From Acanthococcus lagerstroemiae (taxonomy: Eukaryota; Arthropoda; Insecta; Hemiptera; Eriococcidae), in the NCBI GenBank assembly GCA_031841125.1, contig CM063108.1, positions 43,732,122 to 43,796,121 on the forward strand: a stretch of DNA of 64,000 nucleotides, read 5' to 3'. Positions 26,201 to 34,200 of this stretch are shown in pieces (position 1 is the first letter of the stretch; every line of letters starts with the position of its first letter). The position numbers were made by a program, and so were the translations under genes. The notes under the pieces are model-generated. The model searched no databases. It saw only the letters and a list, made by a program, of their open reading frames with translations, and was not told the DNA's origin.

Positions 26201-29200
26201 CTCGACAGCGGGAACTGACTTTATTTTAAAATTTAAAATTCTTTCAATCGAATACAAACTGACACGAATATTTCCAATGTTACCCAATCAACGTGTACGA
26301 ACAGCTGAATCTAATTTTGTAAATGAATCTTTGTCTACGTTGAACAGCGTAGTCCAGTGGCGGAACCAAGGGCGGGCCTGGGTGGGCCAGGCCCTTCCAA
26401 AATTTTTTTTGGCCCGCCCAATTTTTTTTGAATGTGAAATTTTTTTACGAAAAATAACTCATTTATAATAGACGAAAAGAATTCAAAAATAAAATACTTA
26501 TAATCGATTTGCCAAAAGTTTAAATTTAGATAATGTTGTAGAGAATTTTGCTTTTCATCATAAAAATAGTCGTATTCTTTTATATTAATTGTTAATATCA
26601 TGTAAGTACATACATATACAAATTTTTATAACAAGTACATAGTTTTATTCAAGCTGGCGTTTTATTCAAAAAATCCCCGTCCTTAACAATCCGGCCCTTC
26701 CGTGCCCACCCGAAAAAAATCGTAGTTCCGCCACTGGCGTAGTCGCATGTAGGTATGTGATATTAAGTCGATTTTTCTCTACATTCGGGAACGTAATTTT
26801 CCCCAATTTTCTGTATGGCTGGGTGTTCTACGGAACAGATGTAAATAGAAAACAGAATGCGAATATGATATCCTCAATTCGAGCCATTCGAGTGCGTTTA
26901 TTAGCCATCAGAACATGAATAAAGTATTTTTGGCGAATAAATAACGACTGTAGTTGTCCCGCAGTGTATTTTGTTCAGTGTAACAATGGAATTCTTGTGC
27001 ATTAGAATAGATAATAACATAGTTCGAAATTTTTCATTTCCCATCATTATAGTCATTATTTCTCATTAAATATTTCTTCTGTCGTTCATCTCTTTATAGA
27101 TTAAAAACCAAAACTCCCCTCTCCTCCTCCTGGAAAAAACGCACTGCGGATTGCCTACTTAAAAATTGAAAAATTGCAGGGGCAGATCAGCTACTTATTT
27201 CAAGGACATAATCTGTTCTAACATTAAAGATCTCAAAGTCTTAAGACATAACCGACATAATAAGTCAGAAACCAAAATCCCTCCTCCTCCCCTTCTAAAA
27301 AAACGCACTGCGGGTTGCCTACCTAAAAATTGAGAAATTGCAGGGGCAGATCAGCTACTTTCAAGGACATAATCTGTTTTAACATAAAAGATCTCCATGT
27401 TTTAAGACATAACCGACATAATAAGACACAAAAAGACATAAAATGACATAATTACCCATAATCTTCAAGATCACAAGTCGCTGCAGGTTGCCTACCCTGT
27501 TCCTTAATTGTTCAATTTTCCAGGAGTAGCCTACCCTAAGGAGGGGGTTCATGGCTGAAAAGAGAGCTCCTGAAGGGAGAGGTGGGCCCCTGTGGGAGCG
27601 TGGGTTGTGGGCGGAGATGAAGGCCCTGGGTGGGGTGGGAGTAAGAGGACCTGGTGTAGGAGAAAGTCCTTGGTGAGAGAGGGGACCAAGGAGAAAAATT
27701 GCCGTGGAGCGGGAGGGGCTGGTGCCTGGTGGCGGGGTGGGGTTTTGAGGGGGGAAGGGCTCTCGGGGGGAGGGGTGGTCATGGTTGTGAGAGCTCCTGG
27801 GTGGACGGCCATGGGATCTTAAAGGGGGTTGGAGGGCCATAGTGAGGACAGGGCTCTGAAGGGAGATAAAGCCCAGGGGGTAGTGGTGGGTGAGAGATCC
27901 TCGTGGTGGAGGAAATCCTTGTTAGGAGAGGGTGGCCATTGAGGAAGGACGAAGGAGGAGGTAGTGGTGGGTGAGGATCCTAGAGGAGCTGTAAAATTTT
28001 GGTAGATAGAGGCCCGGGGGTGTAAGAGGTACTCATGGTGGAGGAGGGAGCTCCTGAAGGGGAGGAAAACCACATGGTGGCGGGGACTGTAGAGGGAGGT
28101 AAAGGCCCTGGGTGGGTAGGGGTAATAGTGAAGAACGAGTCCTGGTGGAGGAGGAAGTCCTTGGTGAGAGAGGCGGCCGGGAAGGCAAATGAAGGCCATG
28201 TTGCGGAAGGTTCTGGTCCCAGGGAAGGGTGAAATAGCCGTGGAGGGGGAGGGGCTGGTGCCTGGTGGCGGGGTGGGGTCTTGAGGGGAAGGGTTCTTCT
28301 GCGGGAGGGGTGGTCATGGTGGTGGAAGCTCCAGAGTAGAGGACCAGGGGATCTTCGAAGGAGTTAGGACAAGGAGGTCGTAGAGGAGGAGCAGTGAAAG
28401 GGAAAGGCTGTAGCGAAGGATGAAGGCCTTAATTGGGGAGGGCGTAGAGATGCGTGAAGAGGTCTTGGTGGAGGTGTGGTACGTGAACAGAAATGAAGGC
28501 CATAGTGGTGTGAGGGTGGTCGGGGGACGTGGTCCTAATGGAGGGGGTACTTGGGGTGGATGAGGGAGATCGGGGCTCCTAGGTGGAGAACTGGGTGATG
28601 ATTGGAGGTATGAACGGAAGGTGCCACGTGGGGGAGAAGCTGTGGACGGAGAAGGTCATGGAGAGAAGGTGAGGGTAATGTGAAGATATTAAGGCCCAGA
28701 TGGTGGAGCTTGGTTGTGGTGATTGATGACTGTAGAGGTGAGGAGGAAGTCCAAGGGAGAGGGCCCACCCGGATGTGCAGAAGGAAAGGGTTCGCAGGGG
28801 AGATACTGCGGAGATAAAAGACCATGAAGTGGGCATTGAAGCCTCTGGTAGGAGATTATGACTGTTGTGGGGAAAGAGTTTATGGCTGAGGAGGGCTGCG
28901 ACTGTTGAAGTGTGACCATGGAAGCAGAGAGCGACCGTGGCGAATGAGGGGGTCGTGGTGAAAGAGGAGGAGGCTCGTGATGAAGAAAGGATGGAAGGGG
29001 GTTCATGGTGGAAGATTGAGGACCGCTGATAGAGGGGGAGCAAGAAAAGCGCAAAGCAAACCTCAACTCAGGAACAAAAGTTTTAGACCAAACACCGAGG
29101 ACTGTGATAGTCGGACGAGGCACGAAGCGCCGAGCATGGCCGGCACGAGCGAAGCGAGTGACGGCAGGGGGTTGGGCCGCGAAGCGGCCAGGGGTGAAGC

Positions 29201-32200
29201 CCCCTAGTAATTTTTTTAATTCTGCTCTATCTCTTTATTTGTCTCGTGCTTTCTATTATTTTCCTCGGGCCGGTAAATGGGTCCCATTCTCAGTAAAACA
29301 TCCCGTTCTTCTCAGAGGCGTTTTTACTGCGGAACAACCTAGACAGCTGCCTAGGGCGGCAAAATTTTGAATTTTCAGACCAAAAAAAGCAAAAAACAAA
29401 ACCAAAAAAATGAAGAAACAAAGGAATGAGAAAAGTAGAAAAATGGAGAAGGAATGAAATAGAAGTAACTACGCCATTTGAAAGATTTCTGTCGCATACG
29501 GAATGACCGAAAAGTCCGTTCCTATTGAAAAATGCTTCGCAAAAATTTCCTAGTCAACTTATCGAGAAAATTTCTCCTGCAGCGGCATTCTTGGTCCATT
29601 TACTATGGAAACAATAGGCATCCTTCGAATTATAAAAGCGTACGAAATTTCTAGTACCGGGATAACCGAGAACTGATCCTACGAAAACGCACTGTGTAAA
29701 TCTATAATAATTACGATTGTACTTTTGGTTTCATGATTTATTTCAGTCATTTTTCCATTTTTTTTTCTCTGTAGTTTGTTACACAAAATTTATTACCAAT
29801 CAATATACGAGTACAAGTAAATTGAAACTAAGGATTATTTTCTTGACAGCGAAGTGAACTTGGGTCCGCAATTTGGTCTAAAGGGTGTTAGCACTTTAGC
29901 AGCCTATAGTTCACAGTCACCTTGCCATTATAAATTGGGTGCACTTATGATTCCACGTGCTTACAGTGTATCTCCAATCGAATGGGGCGGTAGATTTTAT
30001 ATTGCTCAGAGCTGCTTTTTTCCTTAATACGCCTCTGTTCTTTATTCAGCTTCGAATGGAAATTCAAAATTAAATTTCATAACCAATTAAGACTTGTTTT
30101 CTTCCTCATTTTGATTCTCAGCGAATAATGAAGAAATTCCTACGAAGAATGCTCCCTCTGTGAAAGTTTAAATTTTGATTCCTCAGAAAACCAAATTTTC
30201 AGAATTTGCGACCCAAAAAATTCTCGTTCCACCGCATTTTACGATTTTCTCTAGTCAAAACCATGTGGTCATGTTAAAGTGTAAAATTTTCACTTTAAGG
30301 GATAAAATCGGAATCAAATCGGAAATCTATAATTAGATGTTCAAACTCAGTGGCCTCGAAAGTACTTCATTTCAGTCATTAACTGGTTCAGTTTTTTGGG
30401 CTCGGTTATTTTAGAAAATTTGATAGGTATTTAAATTTTAGAGTTCAAATAGGGATCGCATCAGAACTCTGATCGAATTTCCGGACTTAGCAACCCAAGA
30501 AACCTGTATACATTGTTCAGTTTTAATCCTCGCGCCAATGTTGCCTTATTTAAGAGGTTTTCAAATTCGGTTTGCGGAGCCAAATGTTGCTCCAGATTCG
30601 AAACTCTTACTGGATTACTAACTAAGCGATCCAAGAAACCAGCATTTCGATAGTTTTTTGTAGTTTTGTTTTGGCGGGTGGGAAAGAACACAAGTCGAAA
30701 TCGGGGCCCAAACCGGAGTCGGATCACAAATCTGATTAAATTATCCAAATCAGTGACCCAAGAAACATATGTTTCAGTACTTTGTTCGGTTTTTAAATTT
30801 GGGTCAGTTTTTCTCGTTTTACGAGATGAAATTTCAATTTGGGAGCAAAAACTGAAGTCGGATCAGAACTCTTCAAATTTTTGTAATCAGCGACCAAGAA
30901 AACCCCATCTAGGTACCTTGTTCAGTAAGGAGAACGCTGAATTGGGGCTCAAATTTCGAGGTAATTTTTGCTTGTTTTTAGGGACAATGTTTGAATTTGG
31001 GAGCTCAAATGGGAGTCGCATCAGAACTCTGATTGGATTCCCGAAATTAGCGACTCGAGAAACCTGCATTCCGATACATTATTCAATTTTAATCGTCGGG
31101 TCAATTTCTCCTAATCTGAAAGAATCAAATTTCGTTTTCGGAGCCCAAAGTTATGTCAGATCGAGATTCTTACTGGATTTCAAAATGAGCCAGCCAATAA
31201 ATTCCTATTTCGAAACTATTTTCAGTTTTTTCAACAAAATCAGTTTGGCGGGCGGGAAGGATGAGAAGTCGAATTTAGGACCCAAATCGGAGTCGGATCA
31301 AATCTGATTGAATTTTGCCAATCAGGGTACCAAAAAACGCCTATTTTTATACTTTGTTCTAGTTTTCAATTCGGATGAAATTTTAATTTGTGAGCCAAAA
31401 TCGAAGTCGGATCACAATTTCTCAAATATCCGTGATCAGTGAGTGAAAAATCCCCAACTCCGTCTAGGTGCTTTTTTTTCAGCAAAGTAGAGCCCTTGGA
31501 GAGGAGAAAACCTGAATTGTGCTCAAATTTCGAGGTCATTTTCGCTTATTTTTAGAAACGAAGTTTGAATAGTAGCTTAAGATCGCATTAGAACTGTGAT
31601 CGAATTTTCAGAATTAGTAACCCAAGCAACCTTTATTCCGATACATTGCTCAATTTTAGTCGTCGGGTCAATTTTATCTAATTTGAAAGGATCAAATTCG
31701 GATTTCGGAGCCCAGTATTGTGTCAGATCAAAATTCTTACTAGATATCAAAATCTGCGATCCAAAAAATTCCTATTCCTATCTTTTTTTTCAATTTTTCA
31801 ACAAAGTCAGTTTCTCGAATGAGAAGAAAGAAAAATCGAATTCGGGGCCATAATTGGAGTCAGATCAATTCTGATTGAATTTTGCAAATAAGCGACCCAA
31901 AAAGCGCTAATTTCTGTACTATGTTTAATTTTCCAATTCGGGTCAGTGTTTTTCTCGTTTTAAGAGATGAAATTTTTATCTGTGAGACAAAATCGAAGTC
32001 GGATCACAACTTTCCAAATTTCCGGAATCAGTGAGTGAAAAAAAACCGCATGGGTACTTTTTTTTTCAGCAAATCAACTGGGCCCTTCAGTGAAAACAAA
32101 AAAAAAAAAGGAAGATAGAAAATTAGATGGAAGGACAAAATAGATACGTTAAGAAATAAAATGTTTCATAGAATAGCAACTGACAGACGGGAGTGGGACA

Positions 32201-33518
32201 GGCTGAGGGAGGCCTTTGCCTGATCTGGCTAATGTTGTACACAAGGTTAATGAACTGCAAGAGAAACACTGAATTAGAGCACGAGTTTTGGGGCCAAGTT
32301 TGCCCATTTTTAGAAACAAAGCCTGAATTTGGTAGCCTCAGTTGGGGCCACATCAGAACACTAATCGAATTTTCGGAATTAGTGATCCAAGAAGCTTGTA
32401 TACCAATATATTGTTCAGTTTTAATCGTCGGGTCAGTTCAGTTTGACCCAAAGTGTGTTAATCGAAATTCTTACTGGATTTCAAGATCCGCGATCTAAGA
32501 AATTCCTATTCCGATATTTTTTTCAGCAAAGTCAGTTTGGCGGATGGGACGGAATAAAAGTCGAATTTAACGCCCAAATCGGAGTCGGATCACACATTTG
32601 ACTGAATTATTCAGATCAACGATAGAAGAAACACCTATCCGTATTTTGTTCGATTCTTAAATTCTGGTTAGTTCTTCTCGTTTTTAGAGATGAAGTTTGA
32701 ATTCGGACGTCAAAATTGAGGTCGGAGCAGAACTGTTCAAATTTGTGGAATCAGAGACTAAAAAACCTGATCCGAGTTTCTTGTTCATTTTTTCAGCAAA
32801 TTTAATTTATCCCTCCAGAACGGAGAAAAACTACACTGAGGTTCAAATCTCGGGGTTAGTTTGGTTTGTCTATCGGGACGAAGTTTGAATTTAGGAGCTT
32901 ACATTGAGATCGAATCAGGACTCTCATCAAATTTCTGGAATTAGCAACCCAAAAAATCTCATCCACACACCTTATTCAATTTTTTCAGAAAAGTCAATTT
33001 GACCCCCTAAAAGGGTAAGAAAAGTCGATTAGGGGATTCAGATATAGACAGTTTTTGGCGCCACCATTATTGTCTCTATACCAGTTAATTTGTTACTGTG
33101 AATTATTTTAATGCCTCGTTCATTATTTTGGAAGAAATTGTGAAAATAAGAATTAGTTGCGGCAAGTTTACGTTCCAGAGGGATGAGCTCCACTGTCTCA
33201 GAAATCTGGCGTGGATTCCTTGAGCGGCCAGCTGAAATGCGATCATGACAGACTCATCGACATTTCATCTCTTTTCCATAGGAGTACTCTCAGAGCTTTT
33301 TAACTTGTTGTGTTTCAATGGTACGTAACTAATTTTATCGTTTTATTAGCCTGTTTCTGACAAAAGCATTTACCTGTTATTTTAGGCAGATGCGGCTGTT
33401 TTTCAATCCAGTCGATCAGATATTGCACATCTCGTCGCACTGTCTCCTTGGTGGCGCCAAATTCGGCGTAAAATTCGTTAAGCTGCTCTTCGGAGCACAA
33501 TTCCAAATAGCTGCTCAT
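9468..33518 (-). CDS. CRAL-TRIO domain protein, gene 1 (six exons, intact)
   Basis: Encodes a predicted 304-residue protein of the SEC14/CRAL-TRIO family (alpha-tocopherol transfer protein, clavesin and retinaldehyde-binding protein relatives). The family consists of cytosolic carriers of small lipids; the ligand here cannot be told from sequence. Exons (minus strand): 33518-33374, 16474-16321, 15828-15579, 12737-12630, 12536-12431 and 9619-9468. Every junction is GT-AG, the phases (1, 2, 0, 0, 1) agree, and no stop interrupts. The CRAL-TRIO-N helix set spans residues 25-100 (WIEKQPHLPKIT joined to FLLRCKNSIEKMKK). The lipid-binding lobe spans about 115-265 (PVPKLTPSGHRIMI, VYDCKNVSM, NPLRYNRIYLLNLPS, LPEEYGG). 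The C-terminus GSFRKLTVD is typical of insect members. Length matches the family (about 290-310). Intron 1 is 16.9 kb of mobile DNA, which leaves a small chance that exon 1 belongs to another transcript. A TCAGT initiator-like motif lies at 33586-33591, minus strand. Confidence 0.88.
10338..10506. mobile_element. hAT-type MITE, 169 bp
   Basis: Starts CAGGGGCGTAGC and ends GGCTACGCCACTG, so the termini are inverted copies of a CAG(T/G)GGCGTAGC sequence common in hAT MITEs. Flanks are CCCCTTTG (10330-10337) and CCCTTTTG (10507-10514), an 8-bp target duplication with one mismatch. It contains a G-run and a C-run. It sits in intron 5 of gene 1. Confidence 0.75.
10518..11895 (-). pseudogene. LINE endonuclease/linker remnant (RTE/CR1-like)
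   Basis: Read on the minus strand, 11891-11709 holds YDVIGLSEVKRKCEF and GYRGVGRVLHKQ, the start of an apurinic-type endonuclease domain (D--GL-E-RR, G-RGVG--V). Degenerate frames to 11240 retain a WTW-SP-like and GSDHR-like region. From 10805 to 10518 comes a Lys-rich linker (KLSEGTKKLLETRNELNRKA) of the type found between the endonuclease and RT of these LINEs. Several frameshifts and a nested LINE at 10906-11202 interrupt it. It lies in intron 5 of gene 1. Confidence 0.65.
10906..11202 (+). mobile_element. 5'-truncated LINE copy with 13-bp target duplication
   Basis: The sequence ATAACCATTTTGC occurs exactly at 10893-10905 and 11203-11215, flanking 297 bp that ends in an (AAT)n tail (about 11176-11202). 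The body encodes a frameshifted KYAGHIARRNNTWSKK and then a basic GRPP-RW-D-like segment, the conserved 3' end of LINE ORF2 after the RT. Tail, 5' truncation and perfect duplication are the marks of target-primed insertion. It is inserted in the older antisense LINE. Confidence 0.88.
12431..12536 (-). CDS. CRAL-TRIO gene 1, exon 5
   Basis: 106 bp after a 93-bp intron. It encodes VVVWKKESSALSEELPVECL followed by PEEYGGTDCSLKELR; the LP-EYGG box is a hallmark of the family. The donor is A/GTAATT, phase 1. The paralogous exon is 61829-61934. Confidence 0.92.
12630..12737 (-). CDS. CRAL-TRIO gene 1, exon 4
   Basis: 108 bp, phase 0 on both sides, with acceptor TTTGTTGCAG and donor GTAATT. It encodes KINPLRYNRIYLLNLPSYLS and a following helix ending KKETER. 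The YPVR-K-IH-IN-P motif of the family is recognisable. A paralogous exon of the same length lies at 63166-63273. Confidence 0.92.
12738..13739. other. Intron 3 of gene 1: no gene recognised
   Basis: AT-rich intron sequence with short open frames on both strands and no recognisable domains. GGTACATTTTxAAA-like motifs recur around 13010-13245. Confidence 0.4.
13740..14234. repeat. Diverged tandem repeats, left half of a split array
   Basis: Units combine TACCGCGTAGTGAATCGACG with runs of (GGAAAAGTTGAAAGTGGAATTA)-like sequence. Unit heads occur near 13790, 13920 and 14130. The run continues after the LINE ORF1 insertion at 14946-15360. Long open frames here follow from the period of the repeat and are not genes. 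Confidence 0.6.
14235..14291. repeat. 57-bp direct repeat, left copy
   Basis: Begins TTGATCGTAGAATCCCCCGG and ends CTAGTAAAGTTGA. Identical to 14889-14945; together they bracket the LINE ORF1 fragment. Confidence 0.92.
14292..14888 (-). pseudogene. LINE ORF1 (gag-like) zinc-knuckle fragment
   Basis: A minus-strand open frame contains three CCHC knuckles: CKKCQEIGHSANYC, CVRCGDRHHVKEC and CANCGEGHTANYKGC. They are preceded by LSYCRISVEPPRR and followed by a Ser/Pro-rich tail and a short heptad-like segment (ILAILKRIEASNTEIDKRIS). This is the layout of the nucleic-acid-binding ORF1 protein of Jockey/X-element LINEs. The fragment has no RT, no poly-A and no start of its own; the longer frame runs into flanking repeat. 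It is bounded by two identical 57-bp direct repeats. Confidence 0.75.
14889..14945. repeat. 57-bp direct repeat, right copy
   Basis: Identical to 14235-14291 over all 57 positions by eye. The surrounding array continues on both sides, so this is a duplicated target sequence and not a terminal repeat of the LINE. Confidence 0.92.
14946..15420. repeat. Diverged tandem repeats, right half of the split array
   Basis: Continues the GTTGAAAGTG(G/A)AAT motif of 13740-14234, mixed with ATTCGACxTT motifs. Part of it (near 15000-15055) resembles sequence at 62730-62785, so the unit is dispersed. Confidence 0.5.
15579..15828 (-). CDS. CRAL-TRIO gene 1, exon 3
   Basis: 250 bp between acceptor TTTTAAATAG and donor GTAAGT. 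It encodes FIPVPKLTPSGHRIMICTIL, then FDFSLVTDRVRGLTLVYDCK and FVLVQN, the first half of the lipid-binding lobe. The sequence just 3' (15463-15545) is a dispersed repeat also found at 46712-46796, so it is not part of the exon. Confidence 0.92.
16321..16474 (-). CDS. CRAL-TRIO gene 1, exon 2
   Basis: The acceptor is TTTTTGTTGCAG and the donor GTAAGT. The exon codes for DEEFLANFLLRCKNSIEKMK and then the TTRAIYPQIF segment, the conserved CRAL-TRIO-N stretch (FLR-CK-SIE--K, T-RA--PEIF). Confidence 0.9.
16800..17970. repeat. Satellite-like diverged array, inverse orientation
   Basis: Blocks of roughly 130-150 bp repeat motifs such as TTTTTGGGT(C/T)ACTGA, AAATCTAATC and GATC(C/T)GA(C/T)TCC. They correspond to the complement of motifs in the 30430-33040 array (GGA(A/G)TCAGATC, AGTGACCCAAAAA). 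Both arrays lie in or next to intron 1 of gene 1. Confidence 0.55.
17971..19560. other. Intron 1 of gene 1: no gene recognised
   Basis: AT-rich sequence with scattered short open frames. No domain, clear repeat or terminal inverted repeat was found by eye. Confidence 0.4.
20262..21055. mobile_element. Composite inverted-repeat element with a SINE inside
   Basis: 20262-20415 and 20925-21050 are inverted copies. Both contain a TATTACACA-type end, AGAGTCAAAAGTGAGTG, a CGTAGCGAGTG-type core, and the sequence TACTTGATCAGAA or its complement at the inner edge. Each arm is itself a hairpin (AAAAGTGAGTGTTTACAT against ATGTAAACTCACTTTT). A related single copy lies at 9170-9345, and a more distant one around 19770-20060. 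The right edge abuts, and seems to have truncated, Tc1 copy A. Confidence 0.6.
20701..20790 (+). repeat. tRNA-derived SINE-like sequence
   Basis: Has an RNA polymerase III A box (TGGCCGAGTGG, 20705-20715) and B box (GGTTCGATTCC, 20761-20771) at tRNA-like spacing. The acceptor and T stems do not pair, so it is not a functional tRNA. A Ser/Leu-type tRNA ancestor is suggested by the GGCCGAGTGGTTAGAG arm. Confidence 0.6.
21329..21527. mobile_element. Fold-back MITE nested in Tc1 copy A
   Basis: GGTCCATTTCGCC at the left pairs with GGCAAAATGGACC at the right, and the interior pairs further (AAGTTGGATATACAAGGTG with CACCTTGGATGTCCAACTT). The same locus in copy B lacks it, giving an empty site. The flanks TTGAAATA and TTGGAAATA suggest an 8-9-bp target duplication. 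Confidence 0.75.
21588..22612 (+). pseudogene. Tc1-like transposase, copy A (inactive)
   Basis: Shifting frames show the paired helix-turn-helix N-terminus (SSEISAQIVALVNQGRSRRS, then SGRLRATDVRED) and the catalytic domain: FTDESRF (first Asp present), VMVWGRISGDARTD, SGYIEDILLN, then MQGNARPH where active Tc1 enzymes have MQDNARPH. The last motif reads LDLNLI-stop-HVWD. Frameshifts, stops and the Asp-to-Gly change make it dead. Confidence 0.85.
22909..23233. other. Spacer between Tc1 copies: no gene recognised
   Basis: Unremarkable intron sequence. A possible decayed continuation of the MULE remnant's flank cannot be told apart from background. Confidence 0.3.
23234..23640 (-). pseudogene. 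Possible MULE-type transposase remnant
   Basis: The minus-strand frame holds LVEYFDEVWFRKYSNWYEGA, which resembles the YF---W----NWYEG box that precedes the TPSTNNALESFN motif in MULE-like transposases of arthropods. The following motif is not intact; the frame changes there. No zinc finger or DDE residues are visible. Confidence 0.4.
23641..24816. other. No gene recognised
   Basis: AT-rich intron sequence between the two Tc1 copies, with no open frame or repeat that could be supported. Confidence 0.35.
25110..26139 (-). pseudogene. Tc1-like transposase, copy B (inactive)
   Basis: The minus-strand frames show SRRPIALQYNLAYDTVNHIY (N-terminal helices), RTIRRRLCEHDL, TDESRF-like sequence near 25650, SVYIEDILLN, and MQGNARPH near 25375. 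The third motif, SPDLNLIEHVWD, is intact here. Copy B thus has the same Gly in place of the second catalytic Asp as copy A, plus its own frameshifts. Confidence 0.85.
26355..26736. mobile_element. hAT-type MITE, 382 bp, perfect 8-bp target duplication
   Basis: Starts CAGTGGCGGAACCA and ends TAGTTCCGCCACTG. GCGTAGTC is repeated exactly at 26347-26354 and 26737-26744. Near each end lies a GGCCCGCCC / GGGCAC-type segment. Copy A of the surrounding Tc1 lacks this insertion, which gives an empty site. Confidence 0.92.
27100..27480. repeat. Repeated unit shared with 36470-36720
   Basis: Two copies in tandem (starting near 27105 and 27268) share CGCACTGCGG(A/G)TTGCCTAC, AAATTGCAGGGGC(A/C)GAT and GACATAACCGACATAATAAG. 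Further copies lie at 36500-36600 and 36632-36725. At both loci they lie close to a Helitron-type 3' end, so they may be Helitron internal sequence. Confidence 0.65.
27540..29060. repeat. G-rich degenerate repeat block
   Basis: About 1.5 kb in which the plus strand is strongly G- and purine-rich, unlike the AT-rich surroundings. Imperfect long repeats exist: the segment around GGCTGGTGCCTGGTGGCGGG occurs near 27718 and again near 28250, about 533 bp apart. Many G-runs give quadruplex potential. Long minus-strand Ser/Pro/His-rich open frames are a by-product of composition. Confidence 0.8.
29075..29207 (+). mobile_element. Helitron 3' terminus
   Basis: The sequence ends in a GC hairpin (AGGGGTGAAGCCCCCTAG) with CTAG followed by T, the CTRR-T rule of Helitron 3' ends. 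A second hairpin, GGCCGCGAAGCGGCC, lies just upstream. A near-identical terminus is at 36349-36449. The 5' end was not fixed; the preceding G-rich block may be cargo. Confidence 0.7.
29313..30037. mobile_element. hAT-like non-autonomous element
   Basis: The left end CAGAGGCGTTTTTACTG and the right end AATACGCCTCTG are inverted. The left subterminal GCCTAGGGCGGCAAAATTTT is typical of hAT MITEs. The flanks (GTTCTTCT and TTCTTTAT) agree only partly, so the target duplication is uncertain. No transposase frame is present. Confidence 0.55.
30430..33040. repeat. Satellite with ~140-bp subunits in a ~567-bp higher-order unit
   Basis: Each subunit carries GTCGGATCA(G/C)AA, AATTTxC(G/C)GAATTAG and GACCCAAGAAAC. 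The subunit box occurs near 30718, 30855, 31013, 31153, 31290, 31404 and 31580. One subunit type, marked by TTTTAATCGTCGGGTCA, recurs near 30510, 31085, 31650 and 32420, so four subunits form a higher-order unit of about 567 bp. The array lies in intron 1 of gene 1. A 213-residue open frame at 30666-31307 only reflects the repeat. Confidence 0.75.
33374..33518 (-). CDS. CRAL-TRIO gene 1, exon 1
   Basis: Start codon at 33518, then 48 codons plus one base. The exon encodes MSSYLELCSEEQLNEFYAEF at the N-terminus and ends in EKQPHLPKIT, the classic segment before the CRAL-TRIO-N domain. The donor is ACAG/GTAAAT. The leftover G joins AT of exon 2 to give Asp, as expected for the family. Confidence 0.88.
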
Positions 33519-33959
33519 GGTGAAAATCGCGAATAGAAACACGAAACTGGTCCACAAGTCAACACTTCCACACTCGAGTACGGATAACTGACGATTGGAA
33601 CGACTGCGTCCTTTTCGACCACTTTCGATGATCACGGAGCGCCTAGGGCGGTACGCAATTTTTTTTTTGTCTTTACGTCAACCGTGATACTCGCCCACTG
33701 CGGGAAAGATAAATGGAGGTAGGTATATTTTTTGTATCATACCACTGTCATTCTAAAACTCAAAATAGTTGAACTTGCTTTGATTATCAAGCGAATTTAT
33801 GAACTGGCCTATAGTTCCAGTTTTTTTAATCTCGATGCGAGTAGTCACGGAAGGTTGAGCACTTAATTAGGTGATCGTAACGATAAAAATCATGTATACA
33901 TGAATGAAATAAACGGAAATATACATACTTGTTATTATTTTTGTTAACAGGGCGGTTGC

Positions 33960-34200
33960 AAAAGTCAAAGTCGAAATTGAAATCATTAACGTAATACCGT
34001 GTCCGAAGCTGAAGCACGAGTCGACGCCAATTCTGAAGTCGAAATTGAAGCTGCACCGAAGACAAAGTCGAAGTGAAATTTGAAGCCGCATCCAGAATCG
34101 AAGCCCAAGCTGAGATAGGCTGAAACTGTAGCCCGAATGGGAGCCAGTCAGAGCGGCTGTCAAGGGTGAAGTTGCAGTCGGAGTTGAAGCCGGAGTCATA
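33960..34200. repeat. Degenerate (GAAGTC/GAAGCT) hexamer array
   Basis: A run of AAGTCGAA, GAAGCTGAAG and GAAGCCG motifs with six-base periodicity. The same type of array is larger at 43770-44460. It gives Lys/Glu or Phe/Ser-rich frames without domain content. Confidence 0.6.

Larger units (their letters stand above)
24819..26966 (-). mobile_element. Tc1-like transposon copy B, full length
   Basis: The termini CACTGCCGCACACAAGTC (left) and the complement of CACTGCGGGACAACTAC (right) are flanked by TA at 24817-24818 and 26967-26968. The element is 2,148 bp, of which a hAT MITE plus its duplication account for 390 bp. It is inverted relative to copy A. Confidence 0.88.

Noticed and set aside
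27379..29123. Several long minus-strand open frames rich in Pro, Ser and His
   Set aside because: They lie in a G-rich repetitive block, overlap in two or three frames, have no domain, and match the composition bias alone.
30666..31307. 213-residue plus-strand open frame
   Set aside because: It spans the satellite higher-order repeat; frames restart in each unit and show no protein family features.
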